Of a stretch of 64,000 bases of DNA, positions 1-12,905 are shown one piece after another. The position numbers and the translations under genes were made by a program. This DNA is from Glandiceps talaboti (Eukaryota; Hemichordata; Enteropneusta; Spengelidae), in the NCBI RefSeq assembly GCF_964340395.1, contig NC_135552.1, forward strand, positions 28,479,681 to 28,543,680. The letters are read 5' to 3'. Under the pieces are notes generated by a model. That model was not told the origin of the DNA, did no database searches, and worked only from the letters and a program-made list of their open reading frames with translations. Numbering within the stretch: position 1 is the stretch's first letter; each line of letters starts with the position of its first letter.

Positions 1-590
1 TCACGTCTTTCGCAATCAACTTGAAGAGGTAGTGTCGACACTGAGTATATGGCTAGTCATCGAAAGTAACTCATCATTCTACTGTCTTCAGGAGAACGTT
101 CTTCCTTGCTACAGTCAACGTGGTCGCACTGACGAATACTGCTACCAAATTCATAAAGCACCATTTTACCGGATTGAGCACGATAGTTACTGTACGAGGT
201 AAGCTATACTCTACTCGTATCTCTTACGATTCATGTCTTCTTCAAAACTGATACTATGACACGAACTGTTGAAGAGGAAGGCCTTGCCTCGTGGACAATT
301 GTCAAAATTGTAACATATACATGTAATATCAACAAGCCTAAGACATATTTGATCAAACATAGCCAGAGGAATCCCGACATGACAGTGATTTGATGATTTA
401 CAGTTTTAGTTGGAAAATCAGTCAAACATTTAATTGAATGTTAAACTTTTATGATATTTTGATTGGCGGAAATTACAGTATTCAAATTTTCTAACCGAGT
501 TAATGTGCAACTGACACAATTACAAAATGAAAGTTTACACATACAACTTCGTTGCGATTCATGTTGTTATGACGAACACAACAGCATCAA

Positions 591-630
591 AAACAACAAC
601 AACAACAACAACAACAAACAACAAACAACA
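591..630. repeat. (AAC)n microsatellite
   Basis: About 40 bases of AAC repeats with AAAC interruptions; it explains the poly-Asn run in an overlapping open frame. Confidence 0.95.
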
Positions 631-3600
631 GAGGACAGTAATTATGTTATTATAGTTATTTTGTCCTACGCAATACAGGATAACCACCAATTAAATTTAA
701 CAACACAGACAACGAAACAAACACATTATTGAAGAAAATATATATGTTTTGATATCCTGTGAGAAAAAATATTGATTCGAAACGTCAGGATTGAATTTAT
801 GTATCAGGACTTTTCTACTCATTACTTTTGCACTCCTAGAAATACACCATTTGGGCAGGTGAATATTGAAAGCTAAACAGCGTCTTAATATTCGATTTAA
901 CACTGTAACACTCTTCACAAATTCACAACGCCATAGAAGTATAATATATATTGATGCCATTTCATTCAATTACATTAAAATTATGTCCGGAAGCAGTGCA
1001 TGTTTCTAGATATTCACCCAGCTCACCACACCATATTTCGGAAATCCTATTTTTTCGAAAAAATATGGCGAGTTGATATTTATGGGCAATTATATTTGAA
1101 TAATTACAATCTGTTAGTGGCCTGTAGGGTCTACAAAATATAACTTCAGAAATCATACAATTTCAAACATAGGAAAACTATATAGCCTACTTACATGTTT
1201 TCAATGGGAGTACTAACGACTTTTTGATGAATGGAAGGACGTGGAAAGGTTGAATTTTGTCAGTTCGCTTGTCGATGATGAAATCAGAGAAACTGTTCTC
1301 ACGTTATCAATTTTCAGTGTAATGAAAGGAATCAGGGATATTTCAAAATTGAAATATGTTCTTTTAAATAAAAAGGCTGCGAGAACAAAGTGTTTGCTTT
1401 TTTAAACAAAAAGCAGATGACCACATTCTGGTTTCCTTCAATGATCAGCTTACATTCTCCCGGTAGCGAAAACAAAATTCTGTTGAAAACATAATGTTTT
1501 GTTTAGTAGTTACGTGACTACTAGAGATACTAGTATAAAAACCTCTCCTGTTCAAAATAAGAGTTGTGACGTCGATGACTCTTTCAAACTAAGGGTATCA
1601 CTCAGTTTATAATCAAACTGCCCTCAAGAATATTTCCAACTTCTGCCTCGGCTATTTCCTATAGTCGTTACGGTTGGCTTGTTTAGTTGATCAGAACAGT
1701 GCTGGAGACTGAATAATCACCTTGATGTAGTAAAGGCAAAACATTACAAAAGGTCACGTCAGAATTATCGTTATCTATCTAAAGATAAAAGCTGCAGTTA
1801 GCGAATCGGTATTGAAATTGAATGAAATTTATTAAGCTTACAAGCAAATCCTAAATTGCAAGTCTTAGTGGAGATGAAGAAACACTGAAGCTAACATATA
1901 ATTTTGTCGTCAGCGAGACGCCGATATTTTGCTAGTCGGATAGAAAACAGTGAGGGTAATTGTTGTGACGTCATAATCAACCATCATCTCTGCCTGCCCT
2001 ACAGAGTTTTTACATTTATCATTTTGGCCATTTTTCATAACTTCTCCTCCCCATGGGCATAATTACTATTGCTACATAAAAACTATCATTAATCAATCTA
2101 CAGTATGTTATTATCAACAAAAAACGTTTCCTTTGAAAAAGATTTTGTCTGTTTTTAGCAGTGGGAGTCTGTCGGAGCGTACATACTTCTAAAGAAATGG
2201 AGACTACAAAATTATTGGAGTTGCAATTCAATGCTTGATTGAACGGCGACCAGTTACAAAGAAGTCATGTTTATAATTGTGGTTCGGTGCCTTCTCGCCG
2301 AAGGCATGTTATTTCAACGGAATCGAAAGTCCAAGATTACTCTTTAAGAGTGTTCCCAAGAACTTTCGCGTAGTACGTAGATTGGGAATGGGATGCATTT
2401 GATTTCCAGGTACAAGATTTGTAAGCTTTTATCTGCCGTTTTTCGATTTGTTAAATTGAGTATGGAACAGGCTGTTCGTATGAATATAAAGTCGACTTTC
2501 TAATCCAATTGAAAAATATCTTTTACAAAATGGATCAAAATGTAAAATCAAGTGTCTGTAGCCGTTGACGTTAATCGACTTGGTTGCTAAAAGACTCATG
2601 CGTTCGCTGTCTTCATTTCGTGTTCCCAGTAAATTGTCAGTCTCTGCAGTTGTCTTCCCTTCTGTGTATGTCTGGCCCAAGCCAACCAACACGACAAACA
2701 GTATAAATGTGTCAATTGTCTACAATCTGACTACCCATTTGCCTGTCTCTTTCAATCCCTCTATCTCTTCACAGTATTTAATTTGAATGTTAGTCCTCCC
2801 TGTCCGTCGCTCTCCCCTTTCTCCTCTCTCCCCAACCCTACCCTCTCTCTCACTCTCACACACATAATGTAAACTATTTTGTGCATATCCTTCATGGTGA
2901 ATGCCACATCATTTTAGATTTATATCCAAAAAGATATTTAAAGTCACGTGTGCACATCGTTCGTTATTTTGCATTCGTTTGGCCAATTTGTGCCTCGATC
3001 TCTCGGCGTTCTCACACTGTTATCCAACATGCTTAACAACCATGTTCAGTCATTTGACATTAGTCACCGTAATTTAGTCCATTTAATTAAAAATGATGCC
3101 ATTGCACGATAAAGAAACAATTGGCCGACTGACAAGTGAACACTTCGCGGAAAACAAATAACATGAATTTGAAAGTGGTATAGGTATACAAGTGTTACAG
3201 TTACAGTATGTAAATACGCAGACTTACATTTATGTCATGATATCTGGATTCTTATATTTATGAAATCACTTGCTGAGCTTTAATGGCACGACTGATAGTT
3301 TTCAATATATTGTGGTTAATATACCTTTGTCTGGAGGACACGTGTCTTTGAAAATGACACTTGGAACAGCAAGGGTCCATCGGAACATAACAATTAAATT
3401 GTTTTTCTCTTTTAAGTCAGGTGCTCGAAATTATTAGCATCGTTCTTTCTAGATTTGCGCCTTTGGCTTATCAAAAAGTTTTATGATTTCTCAAAGGAGT
3501 GTTTCTTAAATCAATATTTTGAATGTAGATTATTCTGTAGTTTCAAATTCATCTTTTAACCATTCTTATTCGACCATGACAATTCGATGAACGATTGGAC

Positions 3601-4019
3601 CATGAATTTTAGTCGTTGGTCAAATCTCAGGGTTTCTCTAAATGACCCTGACATGACCTTTAATTCAACGTTATCCATGAGCTGCTAGATTGATTTCATG
3701 CAGCATGTACAATCCTTAAATTTTCGTGGAAAAGGCAGCTTGCTTCAACTTTCAATTTGGTAGCATACTGCTATATCATACGTATATCTCCAAACAAGAG
3801 ATGATAGATATATTACAAGATAGAACAGTTTCATATTTCTCGTGAGAAACATTTTACCAACGTAGTAACTAACAATACGAATAAAGAAAAAATAGCAAAA
3901 TATTAACATAAAATAAAGACTCGTTTAATAGCAATGTTATGGAAATACAATCCCCACAGTAACGCAAAAGTTGGACGGGGGTGATGTTTTCACCCCTGTC
4001 TGGCTGTTTGTGTGTTTAC

Positions 4020-4045
4020 CTGTTTGTTTGTTTGTTTGTTTGTTG
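4020..4045. repeat. (TTTG)n microsatellite
   Basis: Six tandem TTTG units following a GTTTGTGTGTTTACC stretch. Confidence 0.9.
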
Positions 4046-4986
4046 CAATGTTTATTACTATGTTAGAAGGATATCGATTTAAATTGAACTGTATGTGGAG
4101 AGATTAGCTATCATACAAGAGCAAATTGATTACAATTTGTTGGAGATCCGATTCCTGGTTTGAATTTTAGTGATGTCAGGACACTATTGTACTGTCGTCT
4201 AGCCATCGAACGCCAACCCTTGAGGGCGCCTTTCTTTCGTGTTTGAATGGTGTAACTGGCTTTTCAGGAGAACTGTTCAGCGTTTACGGGGGCCCCGGGG
4301 GTGTGCGCTCTTCCAAATGCCCTCAAGTTTTAAAAGACAGTTATTTTAAGATAAAACGGTATATACAATTTCAACAGCATAAACGGGGCTAACGACCTCC
4401 TGATCAGAAGGCGCATACACCCTTATTGGACTGTACCGTTTTACGGCATGCTACGTGAGGAAATGCATATTGATTTTTATCAATTATGATTTTGATCCTG
4501 TTAGATTGCAAAATATCAGTATCTCTTGCAAAATCACAATAATTTTTTTCTCATTTATTGCCTATGGGAAATGTAATCTTCAATTGCCAGGCAACTATCC
4601 CGGATGTTCTAATCTGAAACAATGACACGATTGTGTGACACTGTGTATATGGACGTGGACGTGTAATACCTTCTATAACATGACATTAGTGCGGTCAGAG
4701 TCTATAAATTTTGAAAGACCAAAACATTTAAAAACTGTCTGGAACATGAAATTTACTAAGGTATAACGGTAAAACCCACCACCTTGAATCTGATTTGTTG
4801 GGAGATAACCGAATAACCGTTATAACGTTAATTCCAGATTATGAACAATTTCACCACCATCGCTATTTTATTTTATTTATATAAAGCATATTAACGCATT
4901 TACTTCCCTAATGACTCGGAGCTAGCTGACTATACTTGAGAAGAGTACCTTGAGAAAAAAATTCAATAAGATTCATAGCATTATTG

Positions 4987-6336
4987 AGTGGGTTGTATAC
5001 AATCAATGTATTCCCTATATTAAAGTCAGTGGGTTGTATACAATCAATGTATTCCTTATATTAAAGTCAGTGGGTTGTATACAATCAATGTATTCCTTAT
5101 ACTAAAGTCAGTGGGTTGTATACAATCAATGTATTCCATATATTAAAGTCAGTGGGTTGTATACAATCAATGTATTCCCTATATTAAAGTCAGTGGGTTG
5201 TATACAATCAATGTATTCCCTATATTAAAGTCAGTGGGTTGTATACAATCAATGTATTCCCTATATTAAAGTCGGTGGGTTGTATGCAATCAATGTATTC
5301 CCTATATTAAAGTCAGTGGGTTGTATACAATCAATGTATTCCATATATTAAAGTCAGTGGGTTGTATACAATCAATGTATTCCCTATATTAAAGTCAGTG
5401 GGTTGTATACAATCAATGTATTCCTTATACTAAAGTCAGTGGGTTGTATACAATCAATGTATTCCATATATTAAAGTCAGTGGGTTGTATACAATCAATG
5501 TATTCCCTATATTAAAGTCAGTGGGTTGTATACAATCAATGTATTCCCTATATTAAAGTCAGTGGGTTGTATACAATCAATGTATTCCCTATATTAAAGT
5601 CAGTGGGTTGTATACAATCAATGTATTCCCTATATTAAAGTGAGTGGGTTATATACAATCAATTTATTCCCTATACTAAAGTCAGTGGGTTGTATACAAT
5701 CAATGTATTCCCTATATTAAAGTCAGTGGGTTGTATACAATCAATGTATTCCATATATTAAAGTCGGTGGGTTGTATACAATCAATGTATTCCCTATATT
5801 AAAGTCGGTGGGTTGTATACAATCAATGTATTCCCTATATTAAAGTCAGTGGGTTGTATACAATCAATGTATTCCCTATATTAAAGTCAGTGGGTTGTAT
5901 ACAATCAATGTATTCCTTATATTAAAGTCAGTGGGTTGTATACAATCAATGTATTCCCTATATTAAAGTCGGTGGGTTGTATACAATCAATGTATTCCCT
6001 ATATTAAAGTCAGTGGGTTGTATACAATCAATGTATTCCCTATATTAAAGTCAGTGGGTTGTATACAATCAATGTATTCCCTATATTAAAGTCAGTGGGT
6101 TGTATACAATCAATGTATTCCCTATATTAAAGTGAGTGGGTTGTATACAATCAATGTATTCCCTATATTAAAGTGAGTGGGTTATATACAATCAATTTAT
6201 TCCCTATACTAAAGTCAGTGGGTTGTATACAATCAATGTATTCCCTATATTAAAGTCAGTGGGTTGTATGCAATCAATGTATTCCCAATACTAAAGTCAG
6301 TGGGTTGTATACAATCAATCTATTCCCTATATTACT
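4987..6336. repeat. 41-bp satellite array, 33 copies
   Basis: Head-to-tail copies of a 41-bp unit beginning AGTGGGTTGTATACAATCAA and ending in CCCTATATTAAAGTC. Unit starts at 4987, 5028, ... 6299 are exact multiples of 41, so no indel separates 33 units. Sequence differences are few: CCCTATA/CCTTATA/CCATATA, TTAAAG/CTAAAG, GTCAG/GTCGG/GTGAG. Each unit holds the 10-bp palindrome TTGTATACAA. Two decayed units follow to about 6400. No coding potential. Confidence 0.98.
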
Positions 6337-6399
6337 CTATAAATCAGTTAGTTATGCACAATCAATGTAATTCGCTATATTACTATGTAAGTCATTGGG

Positions 6400-9213
6400 G
6401 TTTGTGAATAAAAATCCATTTCCATATGTTAACCCCAATCATTGCTAGGTTGAGCACAGGGAGTGTCTCGGCAAATCCTGTTAAATGAAACTCTGCTTAC
6501 GGTTGGTTTACGGTTATACGAACACACCCAGGAGTAATGGATTGATAGTATGAACCAGAGAGGTGGTGGGTGGGTGGGTGGGTGGCTGGGTGGGCAAAAC
6601 GGTTACTAGTATCGACTCCATCGTTAAACTGTCAGTACCAATTCGTAGTTATGCAGTCTGAGATTAAATTTGTGATTTTTTACATAGTCTTTGAGCAGTA
6701 AACTAAATAAATGCCACAAACTATTCAAATTACAACACGTAAATCAATGCCACAATCATATCATCGGAACTGAATGCAATAAAGTCCCTAGGCGGCTTAG
6801 GTGTTGGGCCAATCAACTCAACACACTCAGAACTCAGAACTCACTCAGAAAGGCAAAACAGCCAAGAATGTATAAATACACGGCAACATAAACGCTTACA
6901 AATTTCATATTTTCGTCTCAATTTCTGTACATATGTATATGTACAAGTGAAGAAATGTTGGATTACCATGGATACTGAAATACGATTTTAAAGCTGTCCA
7001 GGATTATAATTAGGCAACATTGCTCTTTCAAAGGATTATATTTCTATGCTTTGTAGCAATGCGAGTGTCAGTGCGGTGAAATCGTGATCGATGCGCAGAC
7101 TCAGTAAGAAGACACCTTGACATTTATTGAGCATAATAAACAAACAAGCGTGAGTGTAAAGCTACCTATGCTGCCTTTTAAAAAACATTCTAGAATGTGT
7201 TCTAAATTTGAAGTAAAATGAGACATATGTATCTTAACTTTGTTGACTATTTGTAAACTAACTGACAAGGCCAACTGCGATTACTTCAACAGTGAAATTG
7301 TTACCCGTTTCCTTACTTTAAGTTTGATTGACAGGTTTCTAATTAAAATATGTTTATTAAGTATCGACGTAGTAAGTATGCTATGAGAAACCAATTATCT
7401 GGGACATCCGAAAAGAGCGATAATTTTATCATAGACGTTTCGTGCAGGGTCTATAATTTTACAAAGTTCACTTTGAGAGCCTTGAACAAATAATGTTGGA
7501 CCCATTGAATTTCACGATTTTATTTGTTCTGAGTCACTTATTCCTGTTGCGGGTTTCTCATCGCTAACACACAGTCTCAGTAGTTCGCTGCACCACTACA
7601 GATGCACTTCAAATCTCACGTAATTTGCTCAGTCTCATCAACCGTAGTCCATCTCCGCTGATTAGCTCGATGAGTTCCCTTGATATCTATTTGTCTCAGC
7701 TGCAGCGTTGGAAAAAACCAGACTACGTAGATGCTATTATTCAATAAATCACCTGAGAGGAGATGCGATTTCGTGTTGTGCTATTCGCTTACATAATGGC
7801 CAAGCAACCCCTGCATTAATGTATCTACTTGACAGTAAAGAATTTAGAGTAGTGGCCATTTGTAACAAACTAGGTGTATGGCTATGTTTATACACACAAA
7901 TCATGAACATTAGAAACATTGGTATTTTGAATAGGGTTTCAATTCCAGTACTCTCTGGTGCAGCTTTAATGAGCTAGACTTTCCTTATATATAAAACGTC
8001 TTCATGAAAGACACGTTTGCTCTTTGTTACGTTGTATTGTTGAGTACAGTTGAACAAAAATGCCATGAAAAGCTTTCCAGGTTCGCTATAGATAAAGTAC
8101 ATTGCAACCTTACCACTGTGTAATTTTACGAATTCTTTTCTGTCATGGTAACGAGGTATCAGGAAATATTGTGAGAGGCAGGCTTGCAGATCCTTGCAGA
8201 ATCAAGTACAAGATGACTTGAGCACAACAGTTCTAAGCTTACTCAGTATACTGACCAGATGTCAAACAGGAATACAATTCTATCTTATACGAAAAAGATT
8301 ATGTCGAAATACACAAAATATACATATTTTAAACTGCTTTCCCATTGGCATTTCTATGATGTATAATATTTCGAAATATTGTTCTAATGTAAATACTTAG
8401 TTTGAATAAGATTCTCGTTCACTGTTTCATTGGATGAAATATGAAATATACATATTCGGTCTCTTAAACACATATGATTAGGACACTATTGATTTCTTTA
8501 CAAATGTATACCTGGCAACGTTTCAATTAACGTCGAGATTTTGTTTCAACAATTATGACTTTTGTTTAAAGTTGGTCAAATACGGGAATCTAAGTCAGCT
8601 TAAACATCCATATCAAAAACGTACATGTACGTAATTAAAACATACCCACCCACCCAACGACATACATCGAAGTATACATATGCATGCATACCTGTACGAT
8701 CGTACGAATGGATAGACTGATATGTAGATGAACGGGAACTGGTTTCAGTGGATGCCCCAAGGAGCTAATCAACACAATCTGATATAAGTGATAGTTTAAA
8801 GTACGTCACCGAACTGTGAATGTTAAATAACGTTTTATTTCTCGGCCACTGAACAAACAATCCCAACACTCAAGACAGTAATAATTGAACACTTCACAGG
8901 GTGTTGTTTGACAAATGGGTAAACGTGTGATTCTGTTTTATTCTATATATTCAATGTTATTCTGTTCTTCTCTATTCTAGTTTTTTTTTATCTTCTCTTC
9001 TATTTTATTATTCACTTAGGGTGACCCTGTTTGTTTCTCATTACGTTTCCATGGCAACTATGGGTTGGTCGGTAGATTTAAAAAAACAAGTAAACAAAAG
9101 TTTCTCTGCTTCTCCTTTTCTCCTCTCTGTCATCTGTTTATTGGATTCCCTGAAACAAGCCCTTTCCCAGCTTCTCTACACAATTGGCATTTCTCACCAC
9201 CCCATACTTGAAT
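6400..9213. other. Intergenic stretch, no recognised gene
   Basis: Contains a short (GGGT)n tract near 6559-6593 and short open frames without known domains. Nothing else supportable seen. Confidence 0.5.
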
Positions 9214-9431
9214 AAGGGAGCCTTCAGTATTTACAAGGGAAGAGGGCTGGGGGAATTAGGTGGGGTCACCTTTTACAAATCGGTTCTCGGAGGAGAGCTA
9301 TATTTTAGAAAATGGGATTAGGGGGAAGGTCACATTTTACCTTGACTCATTGTATTGCCTAACATTGCATTATTTCATGTTTTTGGTCATCCCATCGCTG
9401 CCATCGGTTCAAAATTTCATTGCTGCCATTC
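9214..9431 (+). mobile_element. Partial copy of AGGGAGCCTTCAGTA element
   Basis: Begins AAGGGAGCCTTCAGTATTTAC and shares ordered blocks with 52991-53230: ACAAATCGGT, ATTAG.GG.A..., TTTGACTCATT or its variant TTGACTCATT, and GCATTATTT. It lacks the opposite terminal repeat, so it appears truncated, ending beside the telomere-like tract. Confidence 0.6.
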
Positions 9432-9433
9432 AG

Positions 9434-9459
9434 ATTAGGGTTAGGATTAGGGTTAGGTA
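9434..9459 (+). repeat. Interstitial telomere-like tract
   Basis: Reads ATTAGGGTTAGGATTAGGGT then TAGG: about four TTAGGG-type units, one of them 5 bases long. TTAGGG is the usual animal telomere repeat. So short a tract may be chance or a repaired break. Confidence 0.7.
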
Positions 9460-10162
9460 GACATCTATTACCATGAGAGCTGTTACGTAGCAACTATAAA
9501 TACTTTCTACATAACAAAATGAGGGGTAATATGAGGTCTACTAGTGCATGAATAAGGCCAGGCAATAAGTGTGTTATCACATCATATTCACAGGCACATT
9601 CGTTCTATAGTCAAAGCAAATCAAAGATAAGACTTCCATGCCACATGAATAGTGCCTCAGGGAAAAAAGAACGCGAATAGGACCCCGATATGCAAATTGG
9701 GCCTTTATTGATCAATAGTTCATACCACGTGATACTTTCTAAGCCAATCTCTGAAGACTATATATGAGGGAGGTACGTTATAAATGTACATAAATTCTTA
9801 TGTAGAAATACAACACACTAACAAGATCTCCTCAACTTCGTCATGTTACCGTATAATTATGATGATTTCAACGATTTGAATTGGGAACTTCGTCAAGTTT
9901 AATGTCATAAATAATTTTGAATTCATATTAACGGTTCACCACAGGTATAAAATACCAGGGACATGTCGTCATCCACCAATTGGTGCTATAGGCCCTTTCG
10001 CAATGAAAGTTAACGCTGACTTCTTGTTGACACTATTTTACTGCATTTATTGTCACAAGTTCATGCTATCTTGATCCTAACTAATCATGTTTATGTTGTG
10101 CTTGGTTTTTTTTTTAGCACAACTGAACTGATAAGGTTCAGTAGTGATATAGGCATGGCAAA

Positions 10163-10274
10163 GTGTCTGTCTGTCTGTCTGTCTGTATGTCTGTCTGGAT
10201 ATGTGTGTATGTATGTATGTGTGTGTATGTGTGTGTGTGTGCGCGCGCGCACGCGCACGCGCGTGTGTGTATGT
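10163..10274. repeat. Compound (TGTC)n (TG)n (GC)n microsatellite
   Basis: TGTC units, then TATG/TG units, then an alternating GCGCGCGCACGCGCACGCGC purine-pyrimidine stretch that could adopt Z-form DNA. It lies directly before the dispersed repeat starting near 10280. Confidence 0.95.
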
Positions 10275-10279
10275 AAACT

Positions 10280-10740
10280 ACTTAAAGTCAAAAACCGCCG
10301 GACCGATTGCAATGATACTTGGTGGGTGTATTACCTTAGGTGTCTAGTTGGGAAATTGTTCAAACCAAAATGATCTAACCACCGGTGTGTGATTTGGGTA
10401 AAAAAATGTGATTTTTGGTCAAAAAAACTGAAACTCAAAAACTACTGGGCAGATAGATCTGAAATTTGGTGGGAATATTCTTAGGGGTGTTTAGATTAAG
10501 AATTTTTCATGACATGATGATTCCATCATCAGTGATATGCAAATTAGGTCTAAAATGTGTCTTTTTGGTCAAAACTCTTTAATTCCAAAACTACAGTGAT
10601 ATACAGATTACATGTTAAAATGTGAATTTTGGTCAAAAACTTATATCTCAAAAAGTACTTGGTCAATGAGACTGAAACTTAGTGAGATATTTCTAGAAGT
10701 GTTATTCTGCAGATTTTCTTCAAAATATTTTGACACATTT
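10280..10740 (+). repeat. Dispersed repeat with 'aaaactactgggc' modules
   Basis: Contains repeated modules such as CAAAAACTACTGGGCAGAT followed by GAAATTTGGTGGGAATATTC, and related AAAAACCGCCGGACCGATTG and CAAAAAGTACTTGGTCAATG. The same module pattern occurs at 46261-46760 and, more weakly, at 51953-52560. No intact reading frame. Confidence 0.75.
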
Positions 10741-11200
10741 GCCCTAGCAACCATGACCACGCCCTTAGCAAAACCAAATGGCAGTATATGTTGGTCAAAT
10801 AACAACATCATCTGGTAGGCAAGTGAGTAAACATTCAGAAAATGTATGCAAATACCCCTAGCAACCATGACAACGCCCACAGCAACAGCTAAACAGTGGT
10901 GTATTTCACAAAGATATCAATGTGGATTCTTAGACAAGTATACACACATTCAAATAGTGTATGCAAATATGCCTAACAGCAAGACCACGCCCATATCAAT
11001 AGCCAAATGATCATGTATATTGCAAAAGATAACATCAGGGATTCATAGACAAGTGAACGAACATTCAACAAATGTATGCAAATGTGTCTAGCAACATGAC
11101 CACGCCCATAGTAACAGCCAAATGATCGCGTATATTGCAAAGATAACAACAATGTTGGAGAGGCAACTGGATAGTCATTCAGCAGATGAACACCTATACA
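10741..11200 (+). repeat. About 115-bp tandem repeat, four diverged copies
   Basis: Units start near 10741, 10857, 10972 and 11087, each with CTAGCAACCATGACCACGCCC or a variant, then CAAATG...GTATAT, CAAGTGA..., ACATTCA and ATGTATGCAAAT. Divergence is moderate with small indels. It lies directly downstream of the dispersed repeat and may be part of the same element. Confidence 0.85.
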
Positions 11201-11744
11201 TGGACTAGCATGCGGGTAGACATTTTTAAACACTGTACATTTGTGCTACAACGCCATTGACGCTATTTTGAATTTTCTCTTAGACTATCTTGTTCACCAT
11301 CTTGGTCATTTTAAGACAATACGCGAAACAGGTAGCGACAGTTGTAACCGTGAGCATTGATTAGACCCGTGTCCCTACAGCAATAATTATGTATACAAAT
11401 TAACAGGGCGGTGGCAAAGTGATGAAATATATGTTGACATGTTTAGTGCTTTAACATTGAATGTCTTGATTCCACTGTATGTGTTGGTCATATTGATATT
11501 GGCAAGAACCTAACGATTATCTGACAAGACACACACGCATGAGCACACACACACAGACAGTCTTTGATAAACAGGATAACTGATCCCCTAAGGTACACTT
11601 GACAAGTTTTTCCTGCATATTTTGTGCCATGCGATTTAGAGAAGAATGGTCACGATATTCATACTAGAAAATAGACAGAAACTTAATAGAAACTACTATA
11701 TTTTCAAGTCTGTAAGTCATGACGAAAAATAAAGTCATCAAGGC

Positions 11745-12052
11745 TGCTTCCAGACGATAAAATGTAGCAAGGTTAGCACAATTTCAGTCCTACCAGACGA
11801 TAAAATGTAGCAGTTGTTGGTAAATTTGTTGTCGAGCCACAAGACAAAATGTAGCAATGTTAGTAAGATTTTTGTTCCGGAAGACAATGATGTGTAGAAT
11901 TGTGTGTAAGATAGTTGTTGTGCAAGAACCTCACGATAAAATGTAGCAATCTTAGTGATCAAATGTAGCAACGTTTGTAAGGTTTTTCCGTTCTAGACGA
12001 TAAAATGTAGCAATGTTTGTGAGATTTTTTTCGAGCCAGACGATAAAATGTA
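11745..12052 (+). repeat. Minisatellite with core AGACGATAAAATGTAGCA
   Basis: About seven diverged units of roughly 40-50 bp sharing CAGACGATAAAATGTAGCAA then GTTTGTAAGATTTTT. Unit length varies, unlike the 41-bp array. Open frames across it have no known domain. Confidence 0.85.
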
Positions 12053-12412
12053 GGTTATCCATCTGCTATGGTACATTTCAACAATGGTCATTTGATATAA
12101 ATCAGGTGTATATTAATCTTAGATACAAAATAGTTGACTTCATTGAGCATACTGTCGACACCATGCATCACTTCAACGCTCCATACCATGTACTCCCTAA
12201 TAACTAATCTGAATATAAGCAGATCAAAGTACACGCTCATTTGATGATAAAGAGGTGGTCATCATTATGTTGTATAAATGTAATTGTTATGGGGATCTCT
12301 TTATGTGTCATAGGTTCACAGTTCTTACATAATGGGTTAGTAATAAAATACACGTTAAACTGTGTTGCAGCATGAACAAGTAATAATATAAACCCTTGTT
12401 GTGTATGTTGGA

Positions 12413-12424
12413 GTGTGTGTGTGT

Positions 12425-12471
<47 letters not shown>

Positions 12472-12504
12472 CATTCGTGCGGGCGTGGGTGCGGTGTGTG
12501 CATG

Positions 12505-12544
<40 letters not shown>

Positions 12545-12573
12545 GGTCTGTCTGTCTGTCTGTCTGTCTGCCC
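12413..12573. repeat. (GT)n and (TGTC)n microsatellites
   Basis: A long GT tract (12413-12470), then a short unique spacer, then TGTC units (12505-12573) with one TCGG interruption. Confidence 0.97.
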
Positions 12574-12699
12574 GTCTGCTTCTTGATATCGAGCAATTAC
12601 GCCAGATGTAAAGTTATTTCATCAATAATTTATTTTAACAGCTACTACTGATTATAGTTTCGACTTATTTGACCACCAATGGCGTCTGTCAGTGGGGTA

Positions 12700-12701
<2 letters not shown>

Positions 12702-12778
<77 letters not shown>
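12702..12778. repeat. (AAT)n microsatellite at a SINE tail
   Basis: About 25 AAT units directly abutting the SINE-tail-like sequence at 12778-12835. On the minus strand it is the ATT tail of that element. Confidence 0.95.
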
Positions 12779-12905
12779 TTCTTTATTTATACTGAATAGT
12801 TCTTTAAGCATATAAACACTTGTCTCTCCCAAGAAGTTAAAATATTCCCACAGCAAAGTTGCCCAAAGAAATTCTACGAAAACAGGAGAACTTTTTGGGT
12901 GCAAT
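12778..12905 (-). mobile_element. SINE-tail-like element, C-type tail
   Basis: Read on the minus strand it ends ACTTCTTGGGAGAGACAAGT, then TTAAAGAACTATTCAGTATA and AATAAAGAAT(ATT)n. This matches the tail of the SINE at 61772-62037 (CTTCTTGGGTGACAAGTG...CAGTATAAATAAAGATTATT). No tRNA-like head is recognisable upstream. Confidence 0.6.

Larger units (their letters stand above)
1..4986. other. AT-rich stretch with no recognised gene
   Basis: Only short open frames without recognisable domains. It holds an (AAC)n tract at 591-630, a CT-rich patch near 2790-2860 and a (TTTG)n tract at 4020-4045. Nothing else supportable was seen. Confidence 0.5.

Noticed and set aside
4987-6336. CRISPR-like array
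   Set aside because: There are no unique spacers; units are contiguous 41-bp copies, and the genome is animal.
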